A stretch of 64,000 bases of DNA from an uncultured Christensenella sp. (GTDB taxonomy: Bacteria > Bacillota > Clostridia > Christensenellales > UBA3700), in assembly GCA_910578245.1 (NCBI GenBank), contig CAJTPC010000001.1, positions 62,001 through 126,000 on the forward strand. The letters are read 5' to 3'. Within the stretch, counting starts at the first letter, position 1. The number at the start of each line of letters is the position of its first letter. A program made the translations under genes and the position numbers. Under the pieces are notes generated by a model. The model was not told the DNA's origin. It did not search any database and worked only from the letters and a program-made list of their open reading frames with translations. This document shows, piece by piece, positions 15,892 to 24,473 of the stretch.

Positions 15892-16876
15892 ACGCGCCTA
15901 TTGACGAAGGCTGATAAATCTTATCAAACCATGGGAAATTGCTGTCGGGGGGTTGAGGATTATCGTCTTGCGTAGCTTTCTTGCGAATTATCTTGCCTTG
16001 CACGGGCAAGTAGTTGTCTTTTCTCAGCTCTTTTTGGAATATTACCTTACCGTCCTTAACGTACTCGATAATAGCTCTTGACTTATATCCTACGGCGCTC
16101 TTTTTAGCAACGGTGTATTCGCCGTCAGCATCGCGTTGCACTTCGCCAGACAATTCTTCCGACCACTCGACAAGAGGCAAAGGCGGTTGTAAAACTTCAG
16201 TGATTTCGCTGCGCAAATTTATCTTATACGGCAGCGGATGTCCATACACATCGAAGTAAACCTTTTTATTTTTAGTATAACCGTTGACGATTACGTCATA
16301 GTCACTGTCGTTGAGAAGCACCAAATCTATAAACTCGCTGACTGTAGCGTCTTGCGATAAACCGCAATACGACGATGGCAAAGAGTGAGACTGTACTGAC
16401 TTCGCTGTCATTCCCGCTCTTATCCAAGAGTTGTAGAGCGTAGTCGATACTTGACAAACTCCACCGCCAACACCCTGAGTATACTCGCCGTTGACGATTA
16501 CCTTAGCGTTCTTGTACCCTCTCTCTTCGCTACGCAATCCCACTACGGTATTAAAAGATAGCGTTTCGCCCTTTTTGACTACAATCCAACAAAAGTTACT
16601 GCTTGCCAATGCTACGTTGTGAGCGCGCTCTTCTTTAGAAGTCGAATAATCGGTGTTAAAAGAACTGATAAGTTGCATTTTAGGAGAAAAGCCGTAGGGA
16701 TTGGGACTGCTCATAGCGTGAGCGCTCTGCATATTTTGTGCTGCGTATAAGAATACACCGCCTGCTGTAGTAGTTACTAAGGCGACACTGATAATAAATA
16801 AAAATATGCAGATATTTATATTTCTACGGCTTTTCACAATAATATTTTGTGAGCAAGGAATAAATATATACTGCAT
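15890..16876 (-). CDS. VanW family membrane-anchored protein
   Basis: 328 residues. One N-terminal transmembrane helix (about 21-46) anchors it outside the cell. The VanW domain carries the signature VGGGVCQVSTTLYN near 145-158 and the preceding SFNTVVG. A G5-like segment follows (VEYVKDGKVIFQKEL). VanW domains occur in many Gram-positive envelope proteins; the function is unknown but wall-associated. The start is uncertain: no clear ribosome site precedes ATG 16876. It is the last gene of an operon with alcohol dehydrogenase, thiN, a phosphatase and a DUF1349 protein. Confidence 0.85.
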   Translation of the reverse strand: MQYIFIPCSQNIIVKSRRNINICIFLFIISVALVTTTAGGVFLYAAQNMQSAHAMSSPNPYGFSPKMQLISSFNTDYSTSKEERAHNVALASSNFCWIVVKKGETLSFNTVVGLRSEERGYKNAKVIVNGEYTQGVGGGVCQVSTTLYNSWIRAGMTAKSVQSHSLPSSYCGLSQDATVSEFIDLVLLNDSDYDVIVNGYTKNKKVYFDVYGHPLPYKINLRSEITEVLQPPLPLVEWSEELSGEVQRDADGEYTVAKKSAVGYKSRAIIEYVKDGKVIFQKELRKDNYLPVQGKIIRKKATQDDNPQPPDSNFPWFDKIYQPSSIGA

Positions 16877-16896
16877 AATTTTGGTAAGAATAAAGA

Positions 16897-17496
16897 CTAA
16901 TCGGGTTGCTGTCCGTCATGGGCTTGCCATTGGCAATCCGTAACTTGCATATTGGAGAATATCGCCTTAAAAGAAGATTCTTCCGGAGAACAAGCGTAAA
17001 TGCCAAACTTTATTTTCCCATTACCTTTGCTCATATGGCATATTCGCATTTGATTGAAAGTTACCCCGTCTGTCGAATATTCGATACGATAATCGTCTTC
17101 TCTTCGACTAAACCGATACCACATTGATTTTACGGAAGCGTCTATAACGGTCGTAGCCCAGTCGGAATACCCGTCATTGGTAACTACGCTCCCCAAATGT
17201 TGATAGGTATCGTTTTCATACTCGACAGAAGCCTTCAACCAGTTTTCACTATCTAGATACATCACTATACCGCACTGATCGAATCTACGCTTGCTTTCGT
17301 CAAACTGAGTTTTGACGACAAAGCTGAAATATTTTTCCTCCGTTTGGATTTGCAATACGGGCGCATTGTCATTTTGAAAATGGTAATACGTTCTCTGCCA
17401 TAAATCAGTATGAGGCTTAGTAATTATCTCTATACTGTCATCTTTAATTGTATAATCTAACGGCTTTCTAGTCCATTCAAGAGCATTTATATTCAT
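16897..17496 (-). CDS. DUF1349 / concanavalin-like beta-sandwich protein
   Basis: 199 residues matching the DUF1349 (YesU-like) pattern: NALEWTRKP near the N-terminus, FVVKTQFDESKRRFDQCGIVMY, WLKASVEYEND, the LGSVVTNDGYSDWAT block, and a FGIYACSP.... end. The fold is a lectin-like jelly roll without a known catalytic site; it probably binds or acts on carbohydrate in the cytosol (no signal peptide). AGGAG precedes the ATG. It lies between the phosphatase and vanW genes with short gaps. Confidence 0.8.
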   Translation of the reverse strand: MNINALEWTRKPLDYTIKDDSIEIITKPHTDLWQRTYYHFQNDNAPVLQIQTEEKYFSFVVKTQFDESKRRFDQCGIVMYLDSENWLKASVEYENDTYQHLGSVVTNDGYSDWATTVIDASVKSMWYRFSRREDDYRIEYSTDGVTFNQMRICHMSKGNGKIKFGIYACSPEESSFKAIFSNMQVTDCQWQAHDGQQPD

Positions 17497-17507
17497 AGAT
17501 TATACTC

Positions 17508-18170
17508 CTAAGCAAAATTCAAACCTATCGATTTGAGCGTTTCGTATAATTCATTTGGCGAACTGACAATAATCTTTGCTCCCGCTTGAACGAGCTGCGC
17601 ATGAGTTCTAAAGCCCCAGTCCACAGCTATCAAAGTCATTGCGCAATTACTTGCAAACTCGCAGTCGACTTCGCTGTCGCCTACGTATATTATGCCATCG
17701 CTGGCAAGATTATTTTCTTGACAGGCAATATCGAACAATTCTCTATTTGGCTTGGCGGGAATATCATCGCGAGAGCCGTATACCCCATCGAATAAATCGC
17801 CGAAAAACTTCCTCGCCAAGTCCTTTGTCGCGCCATCGTATTTATTGGAAATCAATACAAGTTTGTAACCCTCTTGCTTTAAGTTGCGCAAAAGCTCAAG
17901 TATGCCGTCAAACGGCTTGGTAGTATCGGCTTTATGCATATCGTAATGTTCCTTAAAAATCTCTCGGCATCTGTCAAGTTGCTCTTCGTCATTGCAATGC
18001 ATAAGTTCGCGAAGTAAGTTGCGTATGCCGTGACCTATTGCCATACGCACGGTTTCCAAGTTTTGCGTGGGATATCCCAATTCTTTCAATGCGTAATTAG
18101 CCGACTTTACCAAATCGGGAAGAGTGTTCAGCACAGTGCCGTCTAAATCAAAAAATACTGCCTTTTTCAT
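17508..18170 (-). CDS. gph: HAD-family phosphoglycolate phosphatase
   Basis: 220 residues with HAD motifs in order: FDLDGTVLNT (7-16), a Thr/Ser strand VLISNKYDG near 108-116 with a Lys in PAKPNRE, and the acidic GDSEVDCEFA near 163-172. The cap domain is the alpha-helical type of phosphoglycolate and pyrophosphate phosphatases (Gph/PpaX). It would dephosphorylate a small phosphorylated metabolite. It follows thiN by 7 bases and precedes the DUF1349 gene by 11, in one operon. Confidence 0.88.
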   Translation of the reverse strand: MKKAVFFDLDGTVLNTLPDLVKSANYALKELGYPTQNLETVRMAIGHGIRNLLRELMHCNDEEQLDRCREIFKEHYDMHKADTTKPFDGILELLRNLKQEGYKLVLISNKYDGATKDLARKFFGDLFDGVYGSRDDIPAKPNRELFDIACQENNLASDGIIYVGDSEVDCEFASNCAMTLIAVDWGFRTHAQLVQAGAKIIVSSPNELYETLKSIGLNFA

Positions 18171-18177
18171 ACGTACC

Positions 18178-18780
18178 TTATCTCTTATTAACTATTAACA
18201 ACGCGTATCCGTCTTTTATTTCTATCTCGCAATCTTTATCAAGCAATTCATTGCTTACCCCAATAGGAAAAGTATTCTTAAGCGTAGCGTCTACAAGCGG
18301 GTACTTGCCGTTCTTGATATATACTCCCTTTGTCATATCGAAAGAAAATAGCGAAAAAATCTGTCCTTTACTCCCGCCGATTGTCTTTCTGCCCGTAATT
18401 ACTTCGGCTACGCAATCTTTACCGATTAGTTTTACTTGAACGCCTTTTTTTGCAAAATCGTAAGCGCACTGAAGATTGGCGAGCGTGTGGTCAAGTCTAC
18501 CGCCCAACGCTCCGTATACTATAAATTCGTCATAGCCTCTGCCCAACGCTTCTTCAAATGCAAGATACGTATCGGTATAGTCCTTAATTGGGTTGTGTCG
18601 CAAAGTAGCAATTCCCTCGGGAAGATACCCAAGGGAATCAAAATCGCCTACGGCGAGGTCTACTCGACACAAATCTTTTATAAATGCGTAACCGCCGTCA
18701 ACGGCAATTACGAAATCTTGCGTATCGACGCAAAACTCTTCCGAGGAAAATTCTCCGTTGCATACAAATACGCATCTCAT
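18178..18780 (-). CDS. thiN: Thiamine pyrophosphokinase
   Basis: 200 residues, normal for the family. It has DGGY (28-31), GDFDSLG (45-51), the KDYTDT motif (66-71) and GGRLDHTLANL (93-103), then a C-terminal beta domain. It transfers pyrophosphate from ATP to thiamine to make thiamine diphosphate, the cofactor of the acetolactate synthase encoded at 47576-49294. It starts 3 bases after the alcohol dehydrogenase stop, so translation is probably coupled. No thiamine riboswitch is visible upstream of the operon. Confidence 0.93.
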   Translation of the reverse strand: MRCVFVCNGEFSSEEFCVDTQDFVIAVDGGYAFIKDLCRVDLAVGDFDSLGYLPEGIATLRHNPIKDYTDTYLAFEEALGRGYDEFIVYGALGGRLDHTLANLQCAYDFAKKGVQVKLIGKDCVAEVITGRKTIGGSKGQIFSLFSFDMTKGVYIKNGKYPLVDATLKNTFPIGVSNELLDKDCEIEIKDGYALLIVNKR

Positions 18781-18783
18781 AGC

Positions 18784-20025
18784 TTACGCTTGCTCGCTCC
18801 CGTCTGCGCTTTGGCTCTTGGGCGGACAAACCTGTCTAAACATTTTTTCAAGTTCTTGTTTGCTCATAAACTTGGGGACCGGATAAAGCGGATGCGCTTC
18901 GCTGTAGGCTCTGTCAACCATAGTAGGCAAGTCTTTCTCTTCTACTACGCCCTCTATCTTTTCCGGTATGTTCATAGCCTTATTCATATCCTTGATTGCC
19001 TCTATAAACTTCTTTGCCTTTGCCTCATCGCTTTCGCCGTCAATACCGACTACGGTCGCAAGTTTAGCAAGCTTTTTGTAAATGCTGCTACCGAACCAAT
19101 CAAGTATATGCGGTAAGATAACCGAGTTGGCCAATCCGTGCGGAGTGTGATAAAAACCGCCCATGGTATGCGCCATTGCGTGCACGTAGCCAACGTACGC
19201 TCTGGTAAACGCCGCGCCGGCATAATACGCGCCTTTCAACATATTCTCTCGCGCTTCTAAATTAGCGCCATCGTTGTAGGCAGTAACGAGGTTGTCGAAA
19301 ATGAGTTTGACAGCTTTTTCCGCGTCTGCCTTGGTCTGCTTGGTGTTGCCCTTGCCGATATACGCCTCGACTGCGTGCGTCAAAGCGTCCATACCCGTCG
19401 TAGACGTAATATGCTTTGGAAGCCCCGTAGTCAACGTAGCGTCAAGCAAAGCGTACTCCGGAATGAGCGCGTGGTCGTTGATAGCATACTTCTCGTGCGT
19501 CTGCGAATTGGTGATTACCGCCGCCAAAGTAGTTTCGCTTCCCGTACCTGCCGTCGTGGGGATAGCTACCAAAGTAGGAAGTTTCTTACCTACCTTCAGA
19601 ATACCTTTCATCTGCGGAATTTGCTTCTTTGGCTTTGCTACTCTTGCGCCTACGGCTTTCGCGCAGTCCATAGACGAACCGCCTCCAAGCGCGATAATAC
19701 AATTACACTTCTCGTCTTTGTATACTTGCAAAGCCTGCTCTACTATATCAATCGTAGGATTGGGACATACCTCGCTGAAAACGGCGCAATGCAAACCTAT
19801 CTCATTACAAGCGTCAATAATAGGCTGCGGCATACCAAGTTTCATGAGCATAGGGTCGGTGACGAGCAAAACGCTGTCAAGTCCCTTGTCTTTGATAAAC
19901 TTGGGCAAGTCTGCTATACCGCCCTCGAACTTGAGAAGTTGAGGTTGGCGCCATTTCAAAAAAGGCGAAACAATATATATCGTCTTTTGATAAGTTCTGT
20001 ACCATGCTTTTTGGAAAATATTCAT
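18784..20025 (-). CDS. Iron-containing alcohol dehydrogenase
   Basis: 413 residues from ATG 20025 (AAGGAG 6 bases upstream). A group III Fe-ADH: GGGSSMDCAKA nucleotide-binding loop, PTTAGTGSE, and metal ligands in TGMDALTHAVEAY (Asp, His) and HAMAHTMGGFYHTPHG (two His). It has an N-terminal extension of about 30 residues compared with the shortest family members. It reduces aldehydes or oxidises alcohols with NAD(P)H in fermentation; the substrate is not predictable. It begins an operon with thiN, gph, a DUF1349 gene and vanW. Confidence 0.9.
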   Translation of the reverse strand: MNIFQKAWYRTYQKTIYIVSPFLKWRQPQLLKFEGGIADLPKFIKDKGLDSVLLVTDPMLMKLGMPQPIIDACNEIGLHCAVFSEVCPNPTIDIVEQALQVYKDEKCNCIIALGGGSSMDCAKAVGARVAKPKKQIPQMKGILKVGKKLPTLVAIPTTAGTGSETTLAAVITNSQTHEKYAINDHALIPEYALLDATLTTGLPKHITSTTGMDALTHAVEAYIGKGNTKQTKADAEKAVKLIFDNLVTAYNDGANLEARENMLKGAYYAGAAFTRAYVGYVHAMAHTMGGFYHTPHGLANSVILPHILDWFGSSIYKKLAKLATVVGIDGESDEAKAKKFIEAIKDMNKAMNIPEKIEGVVEEKDLPTMVDRAYSEAHPLYPVPKFMSKQELEKMFRQVCPPKSQSADGSEQA

Positions 20026-20108
20026 AATTCTCTCCTTATATCGCAAACGCGAAAAATCTATGATTTAATTATATATTACTAGCCCATAAAAGTCAATTGA
20101 TTACCGTA

Positions 20109-20975
20109 TTACAAAAATTCGGCTTTAGACGAAAAAGTCATTGATTTTCCGCTTATCGGGTGGACAAACTCAAGCGCGCAAGAATGCAAAGCCTGTCTGT
20201 CCAAACGCTTGCCGTTGGGACAAACTATCGGCTTGGAGTTGGGATTGTACAACTTATCGCAACATAGCGGATAGCCTAAATGCGAAATATGCACTCTTAT
20301 TTGATGCGTTCTGCCCGTCTTTAATACGAACTTTGCGGAAAAATAATCGCTGTACTGCTCCAATATCCGATACTGCGTTACGGCATTATCTCCACTTGGA
20401 ACGACTTGACGGCGCAGACCTTCGCCAACGCGTTTTATCGGCAAGTCTATCTCTCCGCTTTTCTCTCCTACGAATACGCCGCTGCAAAGCGCAACGTACT
20501 CTCTATGAATATGCTCCGCCGAAAGCATAGAATGCGCAAGTTGATTCTTGGCGACTATCATTAGCCCCGACGTATCTCTGTCTAGTCTATTGACGGGACG
20601 GTAGACGAAATCGCCCCAAATATTTGCCAAAGCGTTGACAAGACATCTTCCGTAATGCGCTTTGACGGGAATGACCGCAATGCCTGCCGTCTTATCGATT
20701 ACGGCAAGATCTTCGTCCTCATAAACTATATTTACAGGAATATCGAGTTTGGGTATCGGCGAAATATCTTCATCCGCCAGATATATGCAAAAGCTCTCGC
20801 CTTGCGACAGCGTATCAATAAGCCTTATGGGTATCTCCTCGCCGTCTGAAATTCTGCATACAAGCCCCATAGCCTTTCTCAGCGCAACGCATATGGACGA
20901 AGATATGCCCTTAAACTTGAGTATATCCTCAACTTTGCCGTCAAAGGGCGCAACGTAGCAAATTCGCCTTTTCAT
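20109..20975 (-). CDS. RluA-family 23S rRNA/tRNA pseudouridine synthase
   Basis: 288 residues from ATG 20975. The catalytic RLDRDTSG is present, preceded by the DKTAGIAV strand, and TGRTHQIRVHISHLGYPLC follows. An N-terminal S4-like segment is weak. It isomerises uridine in rRNA or tRNA. The start overlaps the TAA stop of the upstream methyltransferase gene as TAATG, which points to translational coupling and argues against the longer start at 20990. Confidence 0.88.
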   Translation of the reverse strand: MKRRICYVAPFDGKVEDILKFKGISSSICVALRKAMGLVCRISDGEEIPIRLIDTLSQGESFCIYLADEDISPIPKLDIPVNIVYEDEDLAVIDKTAGIAVIPVKAHYGRCLVNALANIWGDFVYRPVNRLDRDTSGLMIVAKNQLAHSMLSAEHIHREYVALCSGVFVGEKSGEIDLPIKRVGEGLRRQVVPSGDNAVTQYRILEQYSDYFSAKFVLKTGRTHQIRVHISHLGYPLCCDKLYNPNSKPIVCPNGKRLDRQALHSCALEFVHPISGKSMTFSSKAEFL

Positions 20976-21283
20976 TATTCGCCGTCCCATTGGTATTTTG
21001 AAAGGTCAACGACAAAATTTTCGTCGCACTCCACGCCTTCTTTAGCCAGCAATTCCGCTTGAACTTCTCTACCGCCAAATGCAAACGCAGGCGCAAGTTC
21101 TCCAAACCTGTTGACAACTCTGTGGCAGGGAATTACCACGGGCGTAGGATTTACGTGCAACGCGTACCCAACGGCTCTTGACGAGCGCGGAGCGTTGAGC
21201 AATCTGGCAATCTGCCCGTACGTCGCAACTTTGCCCTCGGGTATCGCCTTGACGACTTCGTATACTTCTTCAAAAAATTTCAT
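20975..21283 (-). CDS. O6-alkylguanine-DNA alkyltransferase-like protein (MGMT domain)
   Basis: 102 residues, only the C-terminal DNA-binding/active-site domain of Ogt/MGMT. It keeps the acceptor Cys53 in IPCHRV, the arginine-finger region SSRAVGYAL (34-42) and TYGQIARL helix-turn-helix entry. Alkyltransferase-like proteins of this size usually have Trp in place of Cys, so this one could still transfer alkyl groups. It is coupled to the downstream pseudouridine synthase by a 1-base overlap. Confidence 0.85.
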   Translation of the reverse strand: MKFFEEVYEVVKAIPEGKVATYGQIARLLNAPRSSRAVGYALHVNPTPVVIPCHRVVNRFGELAPAFAFGGREVQAELLAKEGVECDENFVVDLSKYQWDGE

Positions 21284-21338
21284 ACTTACCTCGCCTTTAT
21301 TATACAGTAAGCATAATTATAAGTAAAGCAGATATAAA

Positions 21339-21368
21339 TTGACAGGCGCAAGATTATTTTGATATTAT
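21339..21368 (+). promoter_or_regulatory. Promoter of the TauE/SafE gene
   Basis: TTGACA (21339-21344), 18 bases, TATTAT (21363-21368), followed by AAGGAG and GTG start at 21390. Confidence 0.6.
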
Positions 21369-21389
21369 AATATAGCAAGGAGAAAAGCG

Positions 21390-22184
21390 GTGATTGCCTT
21401 ATTGTATTTTTTTATAGCCTTGATATGCACTTTTGCGGGCGCTATTACGGGAATGGGCGGCGGTGTCGTAATTAAACCCGTATTAGACTTACTCGGCGAC
21501 TTTGATACCGCTTCAATCGGCGCATTGTCTTCTATTACGGTACTTGCTATGTCCTTGACGACTTTCGCCAGACAAGTGGGCAAAAAAAGACAGACGTCAA
21601 TTGCAAAACTAATAGTCTTGGGAATATCTTCGGCGGGAGGCGGAGTTCTTGGACAGTATATCTTTGATCTAATGACCAAAGGCGCAACCAACGGACACAC
21701 TATAAAGATAATTCAAAACTCCATACTGCTCTTTTTAATCGTATGCATATTCTTCTATATGCTTTTCAGAGAAAAAATCAAACCTCTACATTTGCAAAAT
21801 TACGTATTTTATATATTGGTAGGTCTATTGCTCGGAGTACTCTCGTCATTCTTGGGAATAGGTGGCGGACCTCTCAACGTAGCGATACTTATGCTACTCT
21901 TTGCAATGGAAATTAAGGAAGCGACCTTTGCGTCCATAGTTACGATAATGTTTGCGCAGATTGCAAAAGTCGTGACGATACTCGTAAGCGGAGGCTTTGG
22001 CGGATACGACTTGTCAATGCTCCCCTATATGGTCATCGCAGGTGTTTTGGGCGGACTTATCGGTAGTTTCGTCGGCAAAAAAATATCCGGAAAATTTACC
22101 GCCGTAGCTTTTAATATTATGCAAATCGCCGTAATGATAATATGCGTAATAAATATAATTACAAATTCAATTGCCTTAGATTAA
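21390..22184 (+). CDS. TauE/SafE-family sulfite/anion exporter
   Basis: 264 residues with about eight hydrophobic helices and the two internally repeated G-rich signatures of the family: GAITGMGGGVVIKPVLDLLG (17-36) and FLGIGGGPLNVAI (about 154-166). The family exports sulfite, sulfoacetate or other organic anions. It starts with GTG 7 bases after AGGAG. It is directly upstream of, and co-directional with, a sulfatase gene; the sulfatase has its own promoter, but a link between sulfate-ester release and anion export is plausible. Confidence 0.85.
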   Translation: MIALLYFFIALICTFAGAITGMGGGVVIKPVLDLLGDFDTASIGALSSITVLAMSLTTFARQVGKKRQTSIAKLIVLGISSAGGGVLGQYIFDLMTKGATNGHTIKIIQNSILLFLIVCIFFYMLFREKIKPLHLQNYVFYILVGLLLGVLSSFLGIGGGPLNVAILMLLFAMEIKEATFASIVTIMFAQIAKVVTILVSGGFGGYDLSMLPYMVIAGVLGGLIGSFVGKKISGKFTAVAFNIMQIAVMIICVINIITNSIALD

Positions 22185-22192
22185 TTTATGTA

Positions 22193-22221
22193 TTGAAATG
22201 TAGTTCAACTTATGATATAAT
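22193..22221 (+). promoter_or_regulatory. Sulfatase promoter
   Basis: TTGAAA (22193-22198), exactly 17 bases, TATAAT (22216-22221). Confidence 0.7.
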
Positions 22222-22251
22222 ACGAATATAGCATTTTGCTCGGGGGATATT

Positions 22252-23574
22252 ATGAATATTATTTTGTATTTCAGCGATCAACAACGATATGACACTATCA
22301 ACGAAGACGTGACGCCAAACATAGAGTCAATGGCGGACGATAGCATTTTCTTCGACAACGCTTTTACTTGCCAACCTGTATGCGGACCTGCGAGAGCTTG
22401 CATACAAACGGGCGTATACGCCACGCAAAACGGGTGCTATATCAACGGCATATCAATGGACAAAGACAATGATAATACCCTAGCCAAAACGTTAAACCGC
22501 AACGGCTACAACACGTCGTATATAGGAAAATGGCACTTAGCATCGGATACAATGGGTTTTAAGAAAAAACTCAACGTGCAAATATCGGCAATTCCCGAAG
22601 AACTGCGCGGAGGATATAACGATTATTGGCTCTCTGCCGACTGCTTGGAATTTACCTCTGATATTCACGGCGGATATATGTACGATAAGGATAACAACAA
22701 AGTCACCTTTGAGGGCGTAAGAAGCGATTGTATAAACGATTTCGCTATAGACTATATCAACAAATACGACGATAGCAAGCCTTTCTTTTTGATGATTTCT
22801 CAATTAGAACCGCATCACCAAAACACCGCCAACACCTTCCAATGCGTAGAAGGAGAAGATAAACAATTCAAAGATTGTCCATACCCTGCCGACCTTGTGG
22901 GTCTAAAGGGCAATTACGAAGCGGAATACGCGCATTACCTTGCGTGTTGCAAACGACTTGACAAGAACTTTGCCGACCTTGTCCAAAAAGTAAAAGACAA
23001 GGGGATATGGGACGATACTATTATCATTTATACATCAGACCACGGCTGTCACTTCAAGACGAGAAACTTCGAGTATAAGCGAAGCGCGCACGACTCCAGC
23101 GCTCACCTACCTTTCGTAATGACGGGCGGCGGACTTAACAAGTTGCAAGCTACGCAAAAATACGTAGGCAAACGCTTCAACGGCTTCATAAGCCTTTTGG
23201 ATCTTACCGCAACGATTTTGGACATAGCGGGCGCAGATATTCCCAAAGAATATCAAAGTCAAAGCATATTGCCGATGCTTGAAAACAACAAAGGTCGCGA
23301 CCATATATTTATGCAGATAAGCGAATCGCAACTCGGTCGAGCTATCATTACGGATAAATACACCTATAGCGTAAAGAAGCCATTCTCCTTTGGCATAGAA
23401 AAAGCTACGAGCAAACTCTATAGAGAAGAACTTCTCTACGACAATACCCTCGACCCCGCTCAGCACAAGAATTTGATAAAAAATAAAGACTACAAAGAGA
23501 TAAAGAAAGAACTTAAAAATATTTTGCTAGAAGACATAGAGCAAGTTGAAAACGTAAAAGCCAAAATATTCTAA
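22252..23574 (+). CDS. Type I formylglycine-dependent sulfatase (Cys type)
   Basis: 440 residues. The modification motif C/S-x-P-x-R is CGPAR (Cys44-Arg48), so the catalytic formylglycine would come from Cys and needs an anaerobic maturase or FGE encoded elsewhere. Metal ligands are in FSDQQRYD near the N-terminus and TSDHG near 263-267, and KWHLA carries the conserved Lys-His. It removes sulfate from an ester such as a sulfated glycan. No signal peptide is present, so the substrate must enter the cell. GGGGGA precedes the ATG. Confidence 0.9.
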   Translation: MNIILYFSDQQRYDTINEDVTPNIESMADDSIFFDNAFTCQPVCGPARACIQTGVYATQNGCYINGISMDKDNDNTLAKTLNRNGYNTSYIGKWHLASDTMGFKKKLNVQISAIPEELRGGYNDYWLSADCLEFTSDIHGGYMYDKDNNKVTFEGVRSDCINDFAIDYINKYDDSKPFFLMISQLEPHHQNTANTFQCVEGEDKQFKDCPYPADLVGLKGNYEAEYAHYLACCKRLDKNFADLVQKVKDKGIWDDTIIIYTSDHGCHFKTRNFEYKRSAHDSSAHLPFVMTGGGLNKLQATQKYVGKRFNGFISLLDLTATILDIAGADIPKEYQSQSILPMLENNKGRDHIFMQISESQLGRAIITDKYTYSVKKPFSFGIEKATSKLYREELLYDNTLDPAQHKNLIKNKDYKEIKKELKNILLEDIEQVENVKAKIF

Positions 23575-23583
23575 TACGAAATA

Positions 23584-23616
23584 AAGAGCCTCACGCCCAT
23601 TAGACGTGAGGCTCTT
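23584..23616. terminator. Bidirectional terminator
   Basis: 12-base perfect stem AAGAGCCTCACG / CGTGAGGCTCTT with a 9-base loop and A/T tracts on both sides, between the convergent sulfatase and the 94-residue protein gene. Confidence 0.9.
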
Positions 23617-23619
23617 ATT

Positions 23620-23904
23620 TTACTCCTCTACTTTTTCAAAACCGCAAATCTCCAGCGCTAGCCTTGCTCCGCACAAAAAGCCCTCCCTATAGTAATAATC
23701 ACATCTAGCTCCCTCATATAATCCGTCCGCGAGGTCATATTGGAAAAATATCGAATGAAATTTTTTGTCGTCTTTCATATACTTGAACAAAATATCACTC
23801 CACTTGCACACCTCGTCCCATTCTTTTTTATAGGGTTTACCGTCAATTTTGCAGTCCTCTGACATTAAATCGCAAAGACTTTGTATAATTTTTGACTGTG
23901 TCAT
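23620..23904 (-). CDS. Small helical protein (DUF6809-like), function unknown
   Basis: 94 residues from ATG 23904, which has AAGGAG 7 bases upstream; a longer start at 23967 would run through the shared operator. It is acidic and helical, with a central FKYMKDDKKFHSIFFQYD stretch and a C-terminal FLCGARLALEI that recalls small Clostridial proteins of the DUF6809 type (GF..GARLM.E). No catalytic motif. It is divergent from the twin-XRE genes and shares a long inverted repeat with them, so it may be under their control. Confidence 0.55.
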   Translation of the reverse strand: MTQSKIIQSLCDLMSEDCKIDGKPYKKEWDEVCKWSDILFKYMKDDKKFHSIFFQYDLADGLYEGARCDYYYREGFLCGARLALEICGFEKVEE

Positions 23905-23921
23905 AGTATTTCTCCTTTCTC

Positions 23922-23959
23922 CTACAATTTCTATATATATTATAAAATAGAAATTGTAG
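23922..23959. promoter_or_regulatory. 13-base perfect inverted repeat, probable XRE operator
   Basis: CTACAATTTCTAT (23922-23934) and ATAGAAATTGTAG (23947-23959) are exact reverse complements around a 12-base AT spacer. It lies in the divergent intergenic region between the 94-residue gene and the twin-XRE genes, with TATAAA-like -10 sequences inside. Confidence 0.6.
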
Positions 23960-24002
23960 CCAGTCAATTGTTTTTCAATAAATATTGTGGGAAAATTTTG
24001 TT

Positions 24003-24452
24003 ATGGAAAAAGATTTCACTTCAAATATTAAAATATTAAGACAAGAATATAACGTGTCACAACCGCAACTTGCTAAAGAAACAGGTTTGAAAAAAAGCGC
24101 AATTGGGCATTGGGAATTAGGCAACCGCACTCCAAGCGCAACAGCAGTAATTATTTTATCAAGATATTTTCAAGTAACTACAGACTATTTATTAAAAGTT
24201 AGCAACGACAATAACCTAATACATCGCGGAGATGATTTTAACGTTGACTTAACAACGTTTAACAAAAGACTTAAAGCGTTAAGACTTAAATGCAATAAAT
24301 CTCAAAAAGACTTAGCAATGGAAACTAATTTATCTCAACCGTCTATCAACTTTTGGGAAAGAGGCAAATGCTTGCCAAACGCTAACGCAATCATAACGCT
24401 TGCCAATTATTTTGGCGTGACCACTGACTATTTATTGGGCGAAAGCGATTAG
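24003..24452 (+). CDS. Twin-HTH XRE regulator, copy 1
   Basis: 149 residues from ATG 24003 (an in-frame TTG at 23985 is the alternative). Two complete XRE domains are encoded in tandem: residues about 6-64 (QPQLAKETGLKKSAIGHWELG) and 78-146 (SQKDLAMETNLSQPSINFWERG). Each ends in YF.VTTDYLL. No Shine-Dalgarno stands before the ATG. The next gene is a paralogue of the same build, so four related HTH units lie in a row. It probably binds the inverted repeat upstream. Confidence 0.82.
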   Translation: MEKDFTSNIKILRQEYNVSQPQLAKETGLKKSAIGHWELGNRTPSATAVIILSRYFQVTTDYLLKVSNDNNLIHRGDDFNVDLTTFNKRLKALRLKCNKSQKDLAMETNLSQPSINFWERGKCLPNANAIITLANYFGVTTDYLLGESD

Positions 24453-24473
24453 TGAATTTAAGAATATTAAATC

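Noticed and set aside
18436..19116. Plus-strand frame of 226 codons across thiN and the alcohol dehydrogenase
   Set aside because: Antisense to two clear genes, Cys/Tyr-rich composition typical of an antisense shadow.
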